A stretch of 64,000 nucleotides of DNA from Rhizorhapis sp. SPR117 (lineage in GTDB: Bacteria; Pseudomonadota; Alphaproteobacteria; Sphingomonadales; Sphingomonadaceae): the NCBI RefSeq assembly GCF_021742065.1, contig NZ_JAKKIE010000017.1, positions 1-64,000 of the forward strand, given 5' to 3'. Both the position numbers and the translations under genes were made by a program. Under the pieces are notes generated by a model that saw only the letters and a list, made by a program, of their open reading frames with translations, had not been told where the DNA came from and did not search any database. The first letter of the stretch is position 1. Each line of letters opens with the position of its first letter. Of the stretch, positions 35,500-44,515 are shown in pieces.

Positions 35500-36821
35500 T
35501 TCGGGGACGCAACCGGATATCTGGCTTTGTGCTGGCCTTGCCAATGCTGATCGCTGCGCCCGCCGCTGCCGATACGTTGTCGGATACGGTAAAGGCAGAC
35601 ATGCCTTCGCTGATGCAGCTATACCGCGAACTGCACGCCAATCCGGAATTAAGCTTTCATGAGGTGAAGACCGCCGCGATGCTGGCGGCGCAGGCGCGCA
35701 AACTGGGGTTTGACGTGACCGAAAAGGTCGGCGGAACCGGCGTCGTCGCGGTGATGAAGAATGGTCCCGGTTCGGTGCTGATGATTCGGGCGGACATGGA
35801 CGCGCTACCGGTCGTTGAGCAGACGGGATTGTCCTATGCATCCAAAGTGCGGGCAACGATCGACGAAGGTCTGGAAACCGGTGTCATGCATGCTTGCGGC
35901 CACGACACGCATATGTCGGCATGGATGGGAACGGCCCGACGGCTTGCGGCGATGAAGGATCAATGGTCGGGCACGCTGGTGATGATCCTGCAACCGGCCG
36001 AAGAACGCGGCGCGGGCGCGCGGATGATGCTGGACGATGGCCTGTTCACTCGTTTTCCAAAGCCGGATTACGCCATTGCCTTTCATGATGCCGCCAATCT
36101 GGAGGCGGGAAAGATTGGCTATACGCCCGGCTATGCATTGGCCAATGTGGACAGTGTGGATGTGGTGGTGAAGGGGGTTGGCGGTCACGGCGCATATCCC
36201 CAAACGACGAAAGATCCCATCGTAATGGCCAGCCGCATCGTCATGGCGCTGCAAACGCTGGTCAGCCGGGAAATGGACCCGCAGGACCCGGCAGTGGTCA
36301 CGGTTGGCAGCTTTCATGCCGGTTCCAAGCATAATATCATTCCCGATGAGGCAACGCTTCTGCTCACCGTGCGCAGCTATTCCGATGAAACGCGCCAAAA
36401 ACTGCTCGACGGGATTCGGCGCATTGCCAGAGGCGAGGCAATAGCCGCTGGCATACCCGATGGGTTGCTGCCGGTTGTGACAGTGAAGGATGAATTCACG
36501 CCGTCGACCTATAATGTTCCCGCTTTTACGCAAGAAATGGCGACTGTATTTGCAGAGCGTTTCGGTACGGATCGGGTTATCGAAACACCTGCCGTCATGG
36601 GCGGCGAGGATTTTGGCCGCTTCTATCGTGCGGATAAGGACATAAAAAGTTTGATCTTTTGGGTCGGGGGCGTGCCGGCAGAGGCGATGGCTAAGGCGGC
36701 AAGGGGGGAGGCGCAACTTCCCTCCCTGCATAGCCCGTTGTGGGCGCCCGATGCTGAAAAGGTGATTTCCACAGGGACTGAGGCTCTCACCGCGGCGGCA
36801 TTGGAGGTGCTGAAGAAGTAA
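35496..36821 (+). CDS. Secreted M20-family metallo-amidohydrolase
   Basis: A 441-residue M20D-type amidohydrolase with a signal peptide to about residue 25 (LALPMLIAAPAAA), so it is periplasmic. Metal-binding motifs are visible as HACGHDTHMS and PAEERGAGARMM, with VGGHGAYPQTTKDP in the lid domain. Relatives release amino acids from N-acyl or peptide substrates such as hippurate. Translation overlaps the dehydrogenase stop (ATGA). Its link to the two upstream genes is unclear. Confidence 0.88.
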   Translation: MIRGRNRISGFVLALPMLIAAPAAADTLSDTVKADMPSLMQLYRELHANPELSFHEVKTAAMLAAQARKLGFDVTEKVGGTGVVAVMKNGPGSVLMIRADMDALPVVEQTGLSYASKVRATIDEGLETGVMHACGHDTHMSAWMGTARRLAAMKDQWSGTLVMILQPAEERGAGARMMLDDGLFTRFPKPDYAIAFHDAANLEAGKIGYTPGYALANVDSVDVVVKGVGGHGAYPQTTKDPIVMASRIVMALQTLVSREMDPQDPAVVTVGSFHAGSKHNIIPDEATLLLTVRSYSDETRQKLLDGIRRIARGEAIAAGIPDGLLPVVTVKDEFTPSTYNVPAFTQEMATVFAERFGTDRVIETPAVMGGEDFGRFYRADKDIKSLIFWVGGVPAEAMAKAARGEAQLPSLHSPLWAPDAEKVISTGTEALTAAALEVLKK

Positions 36822-36880
36822 TGATGGGATTGGCGGGCGGCAGGAATGGGATGGTTAGCTAACATAACCAAAACATAAGA

Positions 36881-36974
36881 CGTCATCCCAGCGAAGGCTG
36901 GGATCCATCTCTTTATCGTAGGCGGTGGTTTTCAGAGGATAGAGACATGGATCCCAGCCTTCGCTGGGATGACG
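36881..36974. repeat. Large perfect inverted repeat (dispersed intergenic palindrome)
   Basis: Two identical 28-base arms face each other, each beginning CGTCATCCCAGCGAAGGCTG, around a 38-base centre. Each arm also folds by itself (ATCCCAGC, loop GAAG, GCTGGGAT). It follows the M20 stop and may end transcription. A related copy lies at 40185-40276. Confidence 0.85.
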
Positions 36975-37014
36975 AATTACGAGGGCAGCAAAGACCCATA
37001 ACCGGCCCCTCACC

Positions 37015-37194
37015 TCAACCGTGCCATTGCCCCATCCGCTTCATCCGTTCCTCCAGCCCTGCAACTATCTCCCGCTTCTGCGCATCGCTTGCCGGGCCCC
37101 ATTCGATGATTTCCTCGATCGTGCGGCCGCAACCGATGCACCATCCGGTGCTCTCGTCGATCGTGCAGGTTCGGTTGCAGGGAGATTCAATCAT
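37015..37194 (-). CDS. DUF1289 small cysteine-rich protein
   Basis: A 59-residue protein of the DUF1289 family with four cysteines (SPCNRTCTIDE and GWCIGCGRTIEEI) that probably bind a metal, then a helical tail. The ATG overlaps the priA stop (ATGA), so it is translated with priA. The frame is open further upstream, but that would lie inside priA. Function is unknown. Confidence 0.82.
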   Translation of the reverse strand: MIESPCNRTCTIDESTGWCIGCGRTIEEIIEWGPASDAQKREIVAGLEERMKRMGQWHG

Positions 37195-39356
37195 AGGAAG
37201 CTGTAGGGGTCGACATCGACACTGACCCGCGTGCTTTTGGGCCATTTCAATGCACCCAGCCATTCGCGGATGATAGTCTGCACATCCAATGCGCGCTGGG
37301 CATGGACCAGCAAGCGGTGCCGATGCCGTCCCCGCAGGATCGCAAGCGGTGCGGGCGCCGGGCCATAAACCGACATGCCCTCGACATCGGGTGCGGTGCG
37401 GCCGATCAGTCGCGCAGTCTCCAGCGCGTCCTCCGGCGTTTCCGATGATATGACTATGGCGGCGAAACGGCCAAAGGGTGGTGCTTGGGCGCGGCGGCGG
37501 CTTTGCGTTTCGGCGGCGTAAAATCCTTCGGTGTCGCCATTGACCAGCGCTTTTATCACGGGTGTACCGGGGCTGCGTGTCTGGATAAAGACGTGGCCTG
37601 GCTTTTCCCCGCGTCCGGCGCGTCCCGATACCTGGGCGATTTGCTGGAATGTGCGTTCTGATGCGCGTAAATCCCCGCCCTCCAATCCCAGATCGGCGTC
37701 GATAACGCCCACCAGTGTCAGATTGGGGAAATGATAGCCCTTGGTGACAAGTTGCGTGCCGACAATGATGTCGATCTCGCCGGCTTCCATACTGCGCACG
37801 AATTCAGCGGCTTTGGCGGGTGACCATAATGTGTCGGACGTGACGACTGCGGTGCGTGCCTGCGGAAAAAGCTGCGCCACCTCATCGGCAATGCGTTCCA
37901 CGCCCGGGCCGCAGGCGACCAGCGCGTCCTCTTCCTTGCATTCCGGGCAGGCGCGGGGGGTAGGGATAACATGTCCGCAATGGTGACAGGCGAGGCGGCG
38001 GGTCAGGCGATGCTCCACCATCCATGCAGTGCAGTTGGGGCACTGGAAACGATATCCGCAATGGCGGCATAGCGTCAGTGGCGCATAGCCCCGGCGGTTG
38101 AGGAACAGCAGTGCCTGTTCTCCCTTTTCCAGCACTGTCTCCATCGCCCGCACCAGCTTTGGCGCGATCCAGCGGCCCCGCTCGGGCGGTTCGCGGGTCA
38201 TGTCGATGGCTTCGATCTGTGGTAACTGAGCGCCGCCAAATCGTGTCGGCAGCTTGATTTCCCGGTATCGTCCAATCTCCACCTGTTGCCGCGTTTCGAT
38301 GGCGGGTGTGGCCGAAGCCAGCACGACCGGGCATTTTTCCAGCAACCCCCGCATCACCGCCACATCGCGAGCATGATAGTGGACGCCGTCTTCCTGCTTG
38401 AAACTCGTCTCATGGGCTTCATCGACAACGATCAGGCCGGGATCGGCATAGGGCAGGAATAGTGCCGACCGCGCACCCACGATCACTTTTGCCTGTCCGC
38501 TGGCGATGGCCCGCCAGGCCCGCCGCCGCTCTGATTGCCGCAATCCGCTATGCCATGCCACGGGCGCGACGCCAAAACGCTTTTCGAATCGTTGCAGGAA
38601 AGGCTCGGTCAGGGCGATTTCGGGCAGCAGGATCAACACCTGCTTGTCCATCCGCAACGCGTGCGCAATCGCTTCGAAATAGACTTCGGTCTTGCCGGAG
38701 CCGGTGACGCCGTCCAGCAAAAACGTCTGAAAATCCTGCGCTCGTACAGCCTCAACCAGTTCGCTTGCCGCCGCGTCCTGCGCATCGCTTAGCTCGGGCG
38801 GGGCGAAATCCGGGTCGGGGGCAGGGAAGGGCGTATCGATATCCACCTCCACGGCCTCCAGCGCGCCTGCTTTTACCAGACCGCGGACGATGGCGTCGGA
38901 AACATCAGCGACCAGCGCCAATTCCCGCAGCAATCCCTGCCGTGCGCCGATCCGCTCCAGTGCTTGTGTGCGTTTTTCGGTTAGCCGACTTGGGACATGG
39001 CCTGTGGCGCGATATTCGGTGACCGTTCGTTCGCCCTCCAGCGCGGCGGAGGAGGACAATGCCATGCGCAGCACTGCGGCGGGTGAGGCAAGGTAATAGT
39101 CGGCTGTCCATTCGATCAATCGTCGCAGGGGCGCACGTAATGGCGGAACATCGAGAATGCTCAGCAACGGGCGGAGGCGATTGTCGCCAACGGTCTCAAC
39201 CTCGAAGCGGTCGTCTTCCCATACAACGCCGACAACTTTCCGGGGGCCGAGCGGGACGACGACAATGCTGCCATGTTCGACCGTCATGCCGTGCGGCACG
39301 CGGTAGTCGAGCGGTCCGATGGCGGCATTGAGAAGGAGGACGCGGGCGCGAGTCAT
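37191..39356 (-). CDS. priA: Primosomal replication-restart helicase PriA
   Basis: A 721-residue helicase that reloads the replisome at stalled forks. It has the N-terminal 3' DNA-binding domain, Walker A VTGSGKTEVYFEA near residue 220, VVDEAHETSFKQED and the zinc-binding insert with CRHCGYRFQCPNC and CHHCGH..CPECKEE. The C-terminal helicase motifs include VSGRAGRGEKPG. The length is normal. It is followed by the coupled DUF1289 gene. Confidence 0.96.
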   Translation of the reverse strand: MTRARVLLLNAAIGPLDYRVPHGMTVEHGSIVVVPLGPRKVVGVVWEDDRFEVETVGDNRLRPLLSILDVPPLRAPLRRLIEWTADYYLASPAAVLRMALSSSAALEGERTVTEYRATGHVPSRLTEKRTQALERIGARQGLLRELALVADVSDAIVRGLVKAGALEAVEVDIDTPFPAPDPDFAPPELSDAQDAAASELVEAVRAQDFQTFLLDGVTGSGKTEVYFEAIAHALRMDKQVLILLPEIALTEPFLQRFEKRFGVAPVAWHSGLRQSERRRAWRAIASGQAKVIVGARSALFLPYADPGLIVVDEAHETSFKQEDGVHYHARDVAVMRGLLEKCPVVLASATPAIETRQQVEIGRYREIKLPTRFGGAQLPQIEAIDMTREPPERGRWIAPKLVRAMETVLEKGEQALLFLNRRGYAPLTLCRHCGYRFQCPNCTAWMVEHRLTRRLACHHCGHVIPTPRACPECKEEDALVACGPGVERIADEVAQLFPQARTAVVTSDTLWSPAKAAEFVRSMEAGEIDIIVGTQLVTKGYHFPNLTLVGVIDADLGLEGGDLRASERTFQQIAQVSGRAGRGEKPGHVFIQTRSPGTPVIKALVNGDTEGFYAAETQSRRRAQAPPFGRFAAIVISSETPEDALETARLIGRTAPDVEGMSVYGPAPAPLAILRGRHRHRLLVHAQRALDVQTIIREWLGALKWPKSTRVSVDVDPYSFL

Positions 39357-39477
39357 GCGCCTTCGTTAGCGGTTGATGATCGAAAAGGAAAAGAGGGAGC
39401 AAATCCTGCCCTTACCGCACCGGCGCACCGGCGCTATAGACGGGCCAACGAATCGCTCCGCCAACAAAGAGGCCGCC

Positions 39478-40131
39478 ATGAAATTCTTCGTCGACACCGC
39501 AGACATCAAGGACATTACCGAACTCGCCGCGACTGGTCTGCTGGACGGCGTCACCACCAACCCTTCGCTGATCCACAAATCGGGCCGCAAATTCCTGGAA
39601 GTGGTGGAGGAGATTTGCGGCATCGTCGACGGGCCGGTCTCGGCTGAAGTCGTTGCGCTCGATCATGAAACCATGATGAAGGAAGCCGCCATCCTGAGGA
39701 AGATCGCCGATAATGTGGCGATCAAGGTGCCCTTGACGATCGATGGCCTGAAAACCTGCAAGGCGTTGACCAGCGACGGTTGCATGGTGAATGTCACTTT
39801 GTGCTTTTCGGCCAATCAGGCGCTGCTGGCGGCCAAGGCGGGCGCGACGTTCATTTCGCCCTTCGTCGGACGTCACGACGATAATGGTCAGGACGGTATG
39901 CAGTTGATCGAGGACATTCGCCTCATCTACGACAATTATAACTTCTCCACCGAAGTCCTGGTTGCATCCATCCGCCACCCGATTCACGTACTGCAATCGG
40001 CCAAGATTGGCGCGGACGTCGCCACCATGCCGCCCGCCGTCATCAAGTCATTGTTCAACCATGTACTGACGGAAAAAGGTATCGCCGGGTTCCTGGCCGA
40101 TTGGGAAAAGACCGGCCAGACCATCGGCTGA
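39478..40131 (+). CDS. fsa: Transaldolase-like fructose-6-phosphate aldolase
   Basis: A 217-residue enzyme of the short FSA/TalC subfamily. It begins [13 protein letters not shown], has the DGVTTNPSL motif and the Schiff-base lysine in NVAIKVPLT near residue 85, and includes [11 protein letters not shown]. It may act as transaldolase or as fructose-6-phosphate aldolase; sequence alone does not decide. ATG 39478 gives the family N-terminus. Confidence 0.93.
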   Translation: MKFFVDTADIKDITELAATGLLDGVTTNPSLIHKSGRKFLEVVEEICGIVDGPVSAEVVALDHETMMKEAAILRKIADNVAIKVPLTIDGLKTCKALTSDGCMVNVTLCFSANQALLAAKAGATFISPFVGRHDDNGQDGMQLIEDIRLIYDNYNFSTEVLVASIRHPIHVLQSAKIGADVATMPPAVIKSLFNHVLTEKGIAGFLADWEKTGQTIG

Positions 40132-40184
40132 GGGGTTGAAATTTCCACTTTGGTAAGAAGCGGACGTTAGCCTAAACAAATACT

Positions 40185-40276
40185 GTCATCCCAGCGGAGG
40201 CTGGGATCCAGGTCTCTATCCTTCGAAACCATCGCTTGTGGACAGATAAATGGACCCCAGCCTTCGCTGGGGTGAC
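40185..40276. repeat. Second large inverted repeat of the CCAGCG(A/G)AGGCTGG family
   Basis: Arms GTCATCCCAGCGGAGGCTGG and, in reverse, CCAGCCTTCGCTGGGGTGAC face each other over about 40 bases. It closely resembles the repeat at 36881-36974 with a few substitutions. It sits between the convergent fsa and lipoprotein genes and could terminate both. Confidence 0.82.
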
Positions 40277-40311
40277 GAGGAAAGGTATATCTACAAAGGT
40301 CAATAGTCGCT

Positions 40312-41514
40312 TTACTTCCCGAAACCCTTGGGTGCCGCGTCGATCACCGAAAAAGTTCCGGCGCTGACTTGCTGCACCTCCAGTGCGCGTTCCGCGATGC
40401 CATCCTTGCCAAAGCGGAAGGCGCCGTCGATGCCCGTAAAGCCACCGGGGTCGACAAGCTTGCGTGCAGGGAAAGGACTTCCGACTTTCCAATCCGCGGC
40501 AATGCGCACGGTCAGCAACACAGCGTCATAGCCAAGTGCGGCCAAACGGAAGGGCGCCTCGCCATAGCGCGCACGGTATTTCGCGGCGAGCTGGTGGTAA
40601 TAAGTGTCGGACACGCTGGCAAACCATGCACCGCGCAATGCGGGTGCACCAGCAAGGCTGCTTTCGGTATTCCATAATTCCGTGCCCAATATGCGGGTCT
40701 TGTCCTCGCCATTGGATCGCAGCAGGGTCGCTGCCTGAATAGCGACGCGCCCACTGTCAGCGATCAGCACGGCGTCATAGCTGCCATCCTGCGGCAGTTT
40801 CTTGATGGCCGCTGTGATCGATCCCGTGCTGCGGTCGAATGTCTGCATCGACACCACGGTGCCCCCTGCCGCTTCCACGCCGCGTAGCAGGCCGGTTGCT
40901 GCCCTCTCGCCATAGGTTCCGCGCGGGATGAGTCCGGCAAAGCGCGTCATGCCCTTCGATTTGGCATAACTCACAACCCGTTCAATCGATTCGGCGGGGT
41001 TGTAGCCAAGCAGGAAAACCCCATTGCCTGCGATGCTAACGTCATTGGAAAAGCTGATGACGGTTACGCCAGCCTTACGCGCTGTCGGGGCGATAGTACG
41101 AACATTTTCGGAGAGCAAAGGCCCAAGAATCAGTTTGTTACCGTCCGCAATCGCCTTTTGTGCTGCGGCGGTCACACCAGCATTGGTGTCATATGTGGTT
41201 ATGCGTACCTTCTGGGTTTTGGTATCGAGCAGGGCGAGCGTAGTGGCATTGGCGATAGAGCGGCCCACGCTGGCGTTGGTGCCGCTCATCGGCACCAACA
41301 GCGCAACGCGATGCCGTGCGGCATCAACCGGCAGTCCCGGTTCGAGCGGGGCGGGACCAGTCGGTTGCGTCGTTTCCGGGCCGGTGGGCGGGCCCTTGGG
41401 AATGATCGATTGACAGCCGGCTATCATCAGCGCCCCTGTCAGTGCTGCAAGCCGCATCAATTTCCTGCTCGCGGACCATATGCCCGCTTGCCGTTCGACA
41501 CCCGTCTCTGCCAT
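40312..41514 (-). CDS. LppC/LpoA-like penicillin-binding-protein activator lipoprotein
   Basis: A 400-residue protein with a lipoprotein signal (lipobox LMIAGC at about residues 29-34) followed by a periplasmic-binding-protein-like fold, as in the LppC/LpoA family. It contains HRVALLVPMSGTNASVGRS and ADSGRVAIQAATLL. LpoA activates PBP1A from the outer membrane; in alphaproteobacteria the partner is uncertain. It is divergent from rsmI, 11 bases apart, the conserved neighbourhood of lpoA-rsmI-yraN in many proteobacteria. Confidence 0.88.
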   Translation of the reverse strand: MAETGVERQAGIWSASRKLMRLAALTGALMIAGCQSIIPKGPPTGPETTQPTGPAPLEPGLPVDAARHRVALLVPMSGTNASVGRSIANATTLALLDTKTQKVRITTYDTNAGVTAAAQKAIADGNKLILGPLLSENVRTIAPTARKAGVTVISFSNDVSIAGNGVFLLGYNPAESIERVVSYAKSKGMTRFAGLIPRGTYGERAATGLLRGVEAAGGTVVSMQTFDRSTGSITAAIKKLPQDGSYDAVLIADSGRVAIQAATLLRSNGEDKTRILGTELWNTESSLAGAPALRGAWFASVSDTYYHQLAAKYRARYGEAPFRLAALGYDAVLLTVRIAADWKVGSPFPARKLVDPGGFTGIDGAFRFGKDGIAERALEVQQVSAGTFSVIDAAPKGFGK

Positions 41515-41525
41515 TGAGAATCCCT

Positions 41526-42365
41526 ATGGTTATTAAATTTGATCCCGGCCTTTATATCGTTGCTGGCCCGATCGGCAACTTGTCTGATCTGACACCCAGG
41601 GCAGCCGAACTGCTACGCAGGGCCGATGTCATCGCAGTAGAGGACAGCCGGGTCAGCGCGAAACTGCTTCGCCACGCAGGGTCGGACCGGCCGATGATCC
41701 CCTACCATGACCATAGCAGCGAGAAATTACGGGCACAGTTGGTGGAACGGATGGCAAGCGAAGCTGTGGCGTTGCTGTCCGATGCGGGGACGCCGTTAAT
41801 TTCCGATCCGGGTTACAAGCTGGTGCGCGATGCGCGCGCTGCGGGACGGTTTGTTACAACTTTGCCCGGCCCCAGTGCCGCCATTGCCGCTTTGACCCTG
41901 TCGGGCCTTCCAACCGATCGTTTCCTTTTCATGGGCTTTCTACCGTCCAAGGCAAAGGCGCGGGGGGATGTGTTGACCGAAGTCATGGCCGTGCGTGCGA
42001 CCTTGATTTTTTACGAAAGCGGCCCGCGCCTGTCCGACAGCCTTGCCGCAATGGCGCTGGTGCTTGGCGATCGTGATGCGGCGGTGGTCCGCGAAATTAG
42101 CAAGACGTTCGAGGAAACAGTGACGGGCTGCCTCTCCGAATTATCGGCCCGCTACACCGACACGCCGCCAAAAGGAGAAATTGTCGTCATTGTCGGATCG
42201 CCGGGGGAAGCGCCTGCGCCCAGTGAGGCTGATACCGATGCTGCGCTTATAGAAGCAATGGCGCGTTTGCCCGTATCCAAGGCAGCAGGGGAGGTGGCAA
42301 AGAAACTCGGTCTGGACCGGCGCACCCTGTACGCACGTGCGATGCTGTTAAAGGACGGTGCATGA
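41526..42365 (+). CDS. rsmI: 16S rRNA 2'-O-ribose C1402 methyltransferase RsmI
   Basis: A 279-residue tetrapyrrole-methylase-fold enzyme with YIVAGPIGNLSDLTPRA, AVEDSRVSAKLL, LLSDAGTPLISDPG and LPGPSAAIAALTLSGLP. It methylates C1402 of 16S rRNA. ATG 41526 gives the normal N-terminus. It overlaps yraN by four bases. Confidence 0.95.
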   Translation: MVIKFDPGLYIVAGPIGNLSDLTPRAAELLRRADVIAVEDSRVSAKLLRHAGSDRPMIPYHDHSSEKLRAQLVERMASEAVALLSDAGTPLISDPGYKLVRDARAAGRFVTTLPGPSAAIAALTLSGLPTDRFLFMGFLPSKAKARGDVLTEVMAVRATLIFYESGPRLSDSLAAMALVLGDRDAAVVREISKTFEETVTGCLSELSARYTDTPPKGEIVVIVGSPGEAPAPSEADTDAALIEAMARLPVSKAAGEVAKKLGLDRRTLYARAMLLKDGA

Positions 42366-42715
42366 AGCGGCAGGCCGCTGAAGCACGTGGGAGGCGGGCA
42401 GAAACGCTTTGTGCATGGTGGTTGCGGCTCAAAGGCTGGCGCATATTGGCACGACGCGTCCGTGCGCATGGCGGCGAGGTTGATCTGATCGCCCGACGCG
42501 GCAGGATAGTCGCCTTCGTCGAGGTGAAGGCCCGAGCTACCCTGGCCGATCTGGACATGGCCATCGATGCGCCACGCTTGTCGCGGGTGGCATCAGCGGC
42601 GCGAATGCTCGCGTCCCGCTACACCCGACCGGGGGATGACATACGAATCGATGTGATGCTCCTTGCACCCGGGCATTTGCCACGCCATCTGGTCAACGTC
42701 TGGCATGGCGGGTAG
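42362..42715 (+). CDS. yraN: YraN-family (UPF0102) nuclease-like protein
   Basis: A 117-residue protein with the PD-(D/E)xK nuclease-like core: GGEVDLIARRG and FVEVKARA. Its position right after rsmI, with an ATGA overlap, is the conserved arrangement for this family. The cellular role is not settled. Confidence 0.92.
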   Translation: MKRQAAEARGRRAETLCAWWLRLKGWRILARRVRAHGGEVDLIARRGRIVAFVEVKARATLADLDMAIDAPRLSRVASAARMLASRYTRPGDDIRIDVMLLAPGHLPRHLVNVWHGG

Positions 42716-42746
42716 ATCGCTGCCAATGAGTGAAGAAGGACGGAAT

Positions 42747-43697
42747 ATGCCCCTGAAAGTCGCCATCCAGATGGACCCGATGCATTCGATCAAGATTGGC
42801 GGGGATTCGACTTTCCATATCATGCTGGCGGCACAAAAGCGGGGCCATCAGCTTTTCCATTACCTTGCGCCCGACCTGAGTTACCGCGACGGACGAGTAA
42901 CCGCACGTGCCTTTCCAGTGACGGTGCAGGCGGTGGCGGGGGAGCATTTCCATTTTGGGGAGCCGGTCAAGATCGACTTGGGGCGCGACATCGATGTGGT
43001 GTTGATGCGGCAGGACCCACCCTTTGATCTGGGTTACATCACGGCCACGCATCTGTTGGAGCGGATTCAGCATGAAACGCTGGTCGTCAACGATCCGGTA
43101 TCCGTCCGTAATGCTCCTGAGAAAGTGTTTGTGCTCGATTATGCGCGGTTTATGCCGCCAACGCTCATCACCCGCAGCCTTGATGAGGTGCGGGCGTTTC
43201 AGGCCGAACATGGCGACATCGTCATCAAACCGCTACATGGCAATGCAGGCAGCGCGGTATTCCGCATCAGCGCGGATGGCGCAAACCTTGCCGCTTTGAC
43301 AGAGCTGTTCGGTCAGGTCTGGGTCGAACCATTCATGGTGCAGGCGTTTATCAAGGAAGTGGCTGGTGGCGACAAGCGTATCGTCCTGATCGATGGCGAA
43401 GTCGCAGGCGCGATCAACCGCCTGCCTGGCAAGGGAGAAATCCGGTCCAATCTGGCCGCTGGCGGTTATGCCGAAAAAGCGGAGCTTACAGAGACCGAGA
43501 TGGAGATTTGTGAGGCTTTGAAGCCCGAATTGAAGAAGCGCGGGTTGCTGTTTGTGGGCATTGACGTCATCGGCGGCAAATGGCTCACCGAAATTAACGT
43601 GACGTCGCCAACCGGCATTGTCGCCATCGATACATTCAACGATAGCGACACGGGCGGCATGATCTGGGACGCCATTGAGGCGCGTCTCGCTTCCTGA
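42747..43697 (+). CDS. gshB: Glutathione synthetase
   Basis: A 316-residue ATP-grasp enzyme that joins gamma-glutamylcysteine and glycine. It begins MPLKVAIQMDPMHSIKIGGD, has VLMRQDPPFDLGY and the ATP-binding IVIKPLHGNAGSAVFRI, and ends with LTEINVTSPTGIV. ATG 42747 is preferred because AGAAGGA precedes it; an in-frame ATG at 42726 is possible. gshA is not in the window. Confidence 0.95.
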   Translation: MPLKVAIQMDPMHSIKIGGDSTFHIMLAAQKRGHQLFHYLAPDLSYRDGRVTARAFPVTVQAVAGEHFHFGEPVKIDLGRDIDVVLMRQDPPFDLGYITATHLLERIQHETLVVNDPVSVRNAPEKVFVLDYARFMPPTLITRSLDEVRAFQAEHGDIVIKPLHGNAGSAVFRISADGANLAALTELFGQVWVEPFMVQAFIKEVAGGDKRIVLIDGEVAGAINRLPGKGEIRSNLAAGGYAEKAELTETEMEICEALKPELKKRGLLFVGIDVIGGKWLTEINVTSPTGIVAIDTFNDSDTGGMIWDAIEARLAS

Positions 43698-43829
43698 ATT
43701 TTCTCCCTGATTTCAATCCTAACCTAATTTTCACCCTTTCCCGGCATAGCAGGCTTGATCCTGTGCGGGTTGTTCGTGGTCGTTGTGACCGCGGCGATCC
43801 GCGCGTGCGGGTACAAGAGGTGATCTATC

Positions 43830-44474
43830 ATGCGTTTTACGCGGAAATCGGAATTGGGTTTGATGCTTGGGCTTGCCGCCATGACGTTGGTCGGCTGTTC
43901 GTCGACTGCGGGCGGCCCGCAATTGCCTCCGGCATCCTTCGTTTCAGCGGAGGAGGGACCAGGGGAAGAATATATTATCGGGCCATTGGATGAGTTGACG
44001 ATCTTCGTCTGGCGCAACCCTGAACTCGGCGCAAAGGTGCAAGTACGCCCTGATGGCCGAATCACCACGCCGCTGATCACCGATATGCCCGCCGTCGGCA
44101 AAACCCCGTCCATGCTCGCCGATGATATCAAGTTGCAGCTGTCGCAATATATTCAGCAGCCGATCGTGTCGGTCATCGTCAACAATTTCGCAGGCACCTT
44201 TTCCCAGCAGGTGCGCATCGTCGGCGCGACTGAAAAGCCCGCGTCCATTCCCTATCGTGCCAATATGACCTTGCTCGACGCCATGATTTCAGTTGGCGGC
44301 CTGTCCGAATATGCGGCCGGCAACAAAGCGCGCCTTGTCCGGGTCGATAAAGCGTCGGGCGGGCAGAAGGAATATGCGCTGCGTATCGGCGATCTCCTGA
44401 AAAAAGGGGAGAGCGAGGCCAATGTCCGGTTGGAGCCGGGTGACGTCATTATCATCCCAGAAAGCATGTTCTGA
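43830..44474 (+). CDS. XrtA-associated polysaccharide export lipoprotein (Wza/GumB type)
   Basis: A 214-residue outer-membrane lipoprotein with lipobox LVGC at about residues 21-24. It has the polysaccharide-export domain (EYIIGPLDELTIFVWRNPEL) and a SLBB-like ligand domain (VRIVGATEKPASIPYRANM). It should form the exit pore for the exopolysaccharide. It is the first gene of the XrtA locus; the preceding 130 bases probably hold the promoter, with no sigma-54 consensus seen. Confidence 0.92.
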   Translation: MRFTRKSELGLMLGLAAMTLVGCSSTAGGPQLPPASFVSAEEGPGEEYIIGPLDELTIFVWRNPELGAKVQVRPDGRITTPLITDMPAVGKTPSMLADDIKLQLSQYIQQPIVSVIVNNFAGTFSQQVRIVGATEKPASIPYRANMTLLDAMISVGGLSEYAAGNKARLVRVDKASGGQKEYALRIGDLLKKGESEANVRLEPGDVIIIPESMF

Positions 44475-44515
44475 CGCATAGGCGGTAGAAAGTTCAGCAG
44501 GATTTTGAGCAAGTT

